Assembly: GCA_003233295.1 (NCBI GenBank)
Contig: QILJ01000209.1
Span: 1-7,628 of the forward strand
Length of the DNA stretch: 7,628 nucleotides
From: Ignavibacteria bacterium
GTDB lineage: Bacteria; Bacteroidota; Ignavibacteria; Ignavibacteriales; Melioribacteraceae
Direction: 5' to 3'
Shown: one piece after another, positions 5,984 to 7,628 of the stretch
Layout of the letters: every line of letters starts with the position of its first letter
Numbering within the stretch: the first letter of the stretch is position 1
The notes under the pieces: model-generated
Told to the model about the DNA's origin: nothing
Databases searched by the model: none
The model's input: only the letters and a program-made list of their open reading frames with translations
Position numbers and translations under genes: made by a program

Positions 5984-7302
5984 ATTCTTCATATTCAATA
6001 ACCACTACTGAAGCAATTGAATCTGGCGCTTCGGTTGGTAGCTGAATTTGAAGATCGTTTCCGTTCTGTTCAAATTTTAGGTTATTATTTTTATCCGATA
6101 GAAGATAAACACGACTTACTTTATAATCCTTAGCCGGAACACTTATAATTCTTTCTTTTGGCCAATCGAAAATGTGTGCGTATATCTTTCCCGGTTTTGC
6201 TGTGTAGCGTCCCCAATCCGGTTTGTCAAACGGACTTGCAGATGTTCCATAAATTGCTTCGCCGTTTGTTCTTAGCCAATTTCCCATTTCGGATAATCGT
6301 TCCACACTTGCAGCAGGGATCAAACCTTCTGATGTTGGTCCGACGTTAAGAAGGAAATTTCCACCCTTGGAGGCAATATCAATGAGATTGCGAATCAGAA
6401 CTTTATCAGATTTCCAATCATAATCATAAGTTTTATAACCCCAAGTATCGTTCATTGTCATGCAAGATTCCCAGTCAACGCTAGGCAAGCCCTTGGACGG
6501 TATTTTTTGTTCGGGCGTGCCGAAGTCCCCCGCATAACCCTCACCTTTGTTCATTCCCTCCATCCCTTTACGCCCTTTTCCAACTCGGTTGTTGATAATA
6601 AGATCAGGTTTTATATCCCGCAGCATTTTATAAAGCGCTTGTCCTTGCTCTTCGGTCCACTCTTTTATCCATTCACCGTCAAACCAGAGAACGCTTACAT
6701 TTCCGTACTCTCCGGATAGAAGTTCTTTAAGCTGCGGAATCATATAGTTGTCGCGATACTTAGCAAAATTTTTCCCCTTCGCATCGGGATTGTGCCAGTC
6801 CATGATGGAGTAATAAAATCCGAGAGGCATTCCTTTTTTCTCGCAGGCAACTGATAGTTCTTTCAGCACATCACGCTTGAACGGTGTAGCCTCTACAACG
6901 TTATAAGGAGATACTTTGGAGTCCCACATGCTGAATCCGTCGTGATGTTTGGAGGTAATAATAATATACTTCATACCAGCATCAGAAGCTATCTGCACCC
7001 ACTCATCAGCTAACAGGATTAAACTCTTTGGCAAACTTTTCGTATTCCTCCACTGGAATATTTGCATGATCCATGATCCATTCACCAATGCCTTTGATTT
7101 CCTTACCTTTGTAAACTCCAGCAGGAACAGAGTAAATTCCCCAATGGATGAACATACCGAAACGCGCGTCACGCCACCAATCCATGCGTGTGTCACGGTC
7201 TTGCTTTGATTCATCAAGCCAGTTTTTTTCTTGTGACGATATTACATTTGTGAGAAATATAATAAATAGAATGAATAATAAAATAAGTTTAAATCTTTTC
7301 AT
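5982..7302 (-). pseudogene. Secreted GH29 alpha-L-fucosidase, disrupted by a frameshift
   Basis: A glycoside hydrolase family 29 enzyme that would release L-fucose from glycans by a retaining mechanism, outside the cytoplasm. Translation from ATG 7302 is supported by GAGG 7 nt upstream and gives a signal peptide (MKRF, then a hydrophobic run to about residue 22), WWRDARFGMFIHWGIYS near 42-58 and IGEW...EYEKFAKEFNPV to residue 97, then TGA at 7006-7008. The rest continues in the +1 frame from Ala at 7010: ADEWVQIASDAGMKY, HHDGFSMW (H at 6945-6947), WFDGEW with the presumed nucleophile Asp at 6678-6680, VDWESCMTMNDTWGY, GGNFLLNVGPT, and a C-terminal beta domain ending in IEYEE. Joined, it has about 439 residues, a normal length, and no second lesion is seen. 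Residues expected between FNPV and ADEW (K-F-D/N-like in relatives) appear missing, which fits an 8-nt deletion. A sequencing or assembly error remains possible. Confidence 0.85.
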
Positions 7303-7486
7303 TTGTCATCCTCTGAATTATTTTATATAAATCTTTTTTAGAAGTTCTATATTGAGAACCCGATTTTAACCTATAAATATATACACTACTTGGTAAATTT
7401 GATGCAACAAAAACTTTTGAGTATGCACCTTTTTTTTGATAATCTTTTACTAAAGCTGCAACTTTTTTGCCCAATAAGTTATATAT
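7289..7486 (-). pseudogene. Orphan type IX secretion C-terminal sorting domain fragment
   Basis: The frame reads IYNLLGKKVAALVKDYQ, then KKGAYSKVFVASNLPSSVYI, then YRLKSGSQYRTSKKDLYKI. This is the pattern of T9SS type A sorting domains (YNLLGqkVatLV...G.y...fdaSnLPSGvYfYrL..g....tkKm). A TAA at 7487-7489 closes the frame upstream, where the remaining part of the domain and its cargo protein should lie, and further stops follow. The only start codon is a TTG at 7474 that corresponds to the Leu of 'LLG'. The tail runs past the usual KK-x-L end and stops at 7289, overlapping the fucosidase start by 14 bp. It is most likely the 3' remnant of a deleted secreted-protein gene. Its presence implies a T9SS lineage. 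Confidence 0.7.
7310..7313 (-). promoter_or_regulatory. Ribosome binding site of the fucosidase gene
   Basis: Minus-strand GAGG sits 7 nt before the ATG at 7300-7302 and marks the authentic start. The signal peptide follows immediately, so the long downstream frame beginning at 7217 is not an independent gene. Confidence 0.6.
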
Positions 7487-7571
7487 TTAATTCTGTATAA
7501 TGGTAAGTCAGTTTGCTAAGGCACAGCCCATATCAACACTGACAAACTTTATAAGTAAATTGTTAGGCAAT
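7487..7571. other. Short non-coding spacer with imperfect inverted repeat
   Basis: Between the sorting-domain fragment and the partial gene at the window edge the minus strand has stops in the relevant frames. GTCAG (7507-7511) pairs with CTGAC (7539-7543), and AGTTTG (7510-7515) alternatively with CAAACT (7543-7548). Nothing else is recognisable. Confidence 0.4.
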
Positions 7572-7628
7572 TTAAAAATATGTACCATTTCTCGGTGGCA
7601 ACTTCTTATACTCTGGATCATTTTCAAT
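7572..7628 (-). CDS. Possible C-terminus of a minus-strand gene, cut by the window edge
   Basis: From the window edge the minus strand reads IENDPEYKKLPPRNGTYF followed by TAA at 7572-7574. The composition is soluble and protein-like. A second frame is also open here for about 39 codons but gives a less natural sequence. The product is not recognisable from 18 residues. If real, it precedes the sorting-domain fragment and fucosidase on the same strand. Confidence 0.35.
   Translation of the reverse strand: MENDPEYKKLPPRNGTYF

Noticed and set aside
6949..7209. Plus-strand ORF antisense to the fucosidase
   Set aside because: It is a shadow of the minus-strand coding frame, with no ribosome binding site or recognisable domain.
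5982..7217. Independent 411-aa gene starting at 7217
   Set aside because: Its first about 69 residues are the wrong frame of the fucosidase N-terminal region; only the part from Ala at 7010 resembles GH29, and the true start with signal peptide is at 7302.
7469..7568. Integron attC-like site: minus-strand GCCTAAC (7562-7568) soon after a stop codon, with a TTGGGC end near 7469-7474
   Set aside because: The far end reads ATTGGGC rather than GTTRRRY, it lies inside the conserved 'LLG' of the sorting domain, and the inner arms do not form the expected attC stem. Chance match.

Overview
The window comes from an AT-rich bacterium of the Bacteroidetes/Chlorobi/Ignavibacteria (FCB) lineage, most like an Ignavibacteria-type anaerobe. 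Three things point there: a single-chain pyruvate:ferredoxin oxidoreductase of the NifJ type, a remnant of a type IX secretion C-terminal sorting domain (a system largely confined to this lineage), and a secreted GH29 alpha-L-fucosidase of bacteroidetal style. The lineage is inferred from protein features, not from a marker gene.

Left third (1-1263): no protein gene. Positions 1-385 hold a repeat-spacer array that looks like the trailer end of a CRISPR array. Left half-repeat gttttgataagacta and right half-repeat aaatagaattgatac would make a 30-bp CRISPR repeat with a handle close to ATTGAAAC, and unique spacers of 33, 39 and 35 bp lie between repeats. Every visible repeat is split at its centre by one or two small palindromic elements (types A and B). 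Positions 460-822 are packed with unrelated short hairpins that mostly share one design, a perfect stem of 4-10 bp closed by a 3-nt loop. One of them is split by a 139-bp MITE-like element with IS-like terminal inverted repeats and a TTC target duplication. Positions 823-1263 are AT-rich, with one decayed copy of the array repeat and an inverted repeat just upstream of nifJ.

Middle (1264-5980): two genes on the plus strand, probably co-transcribed. nifJ (1191 aa) carries all three [4Fe-4S] clusters and the TPP site, and interconverts pyruvate and acetyl-CoA plus CO2 with ferredoxin. After a 56-bp gap with a GC-rich hairpin comes a 330-aa dihydroorotate-dehydrogenase-like flavoprotein that lacks the usual catalytic Ser/Cys loop motif, so it is unlikely to be the pyrimidine enzyme. 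Two strong hairpin terminators end this unit and also serve the convergent gene.

Right (5982-7628): minus strand, a decaying secreted-protein locus. A signal-peptide-bearing GH29 alpha-L-fucosidase is broken by one frameshift near 7011, with its catalytic core otherwise intact. Directly upstream is an orphan T9SS sorting-domain fragment cut by a stop codon, and the window edge holds what may be the last 18 codons of another minus-strand gene.

No rRNA, tRNA or cas gene is visible. The most unusual signals are the palindrome-interrupted CRISPR-like repeats and the adjacent cluster of triloop hairpins.
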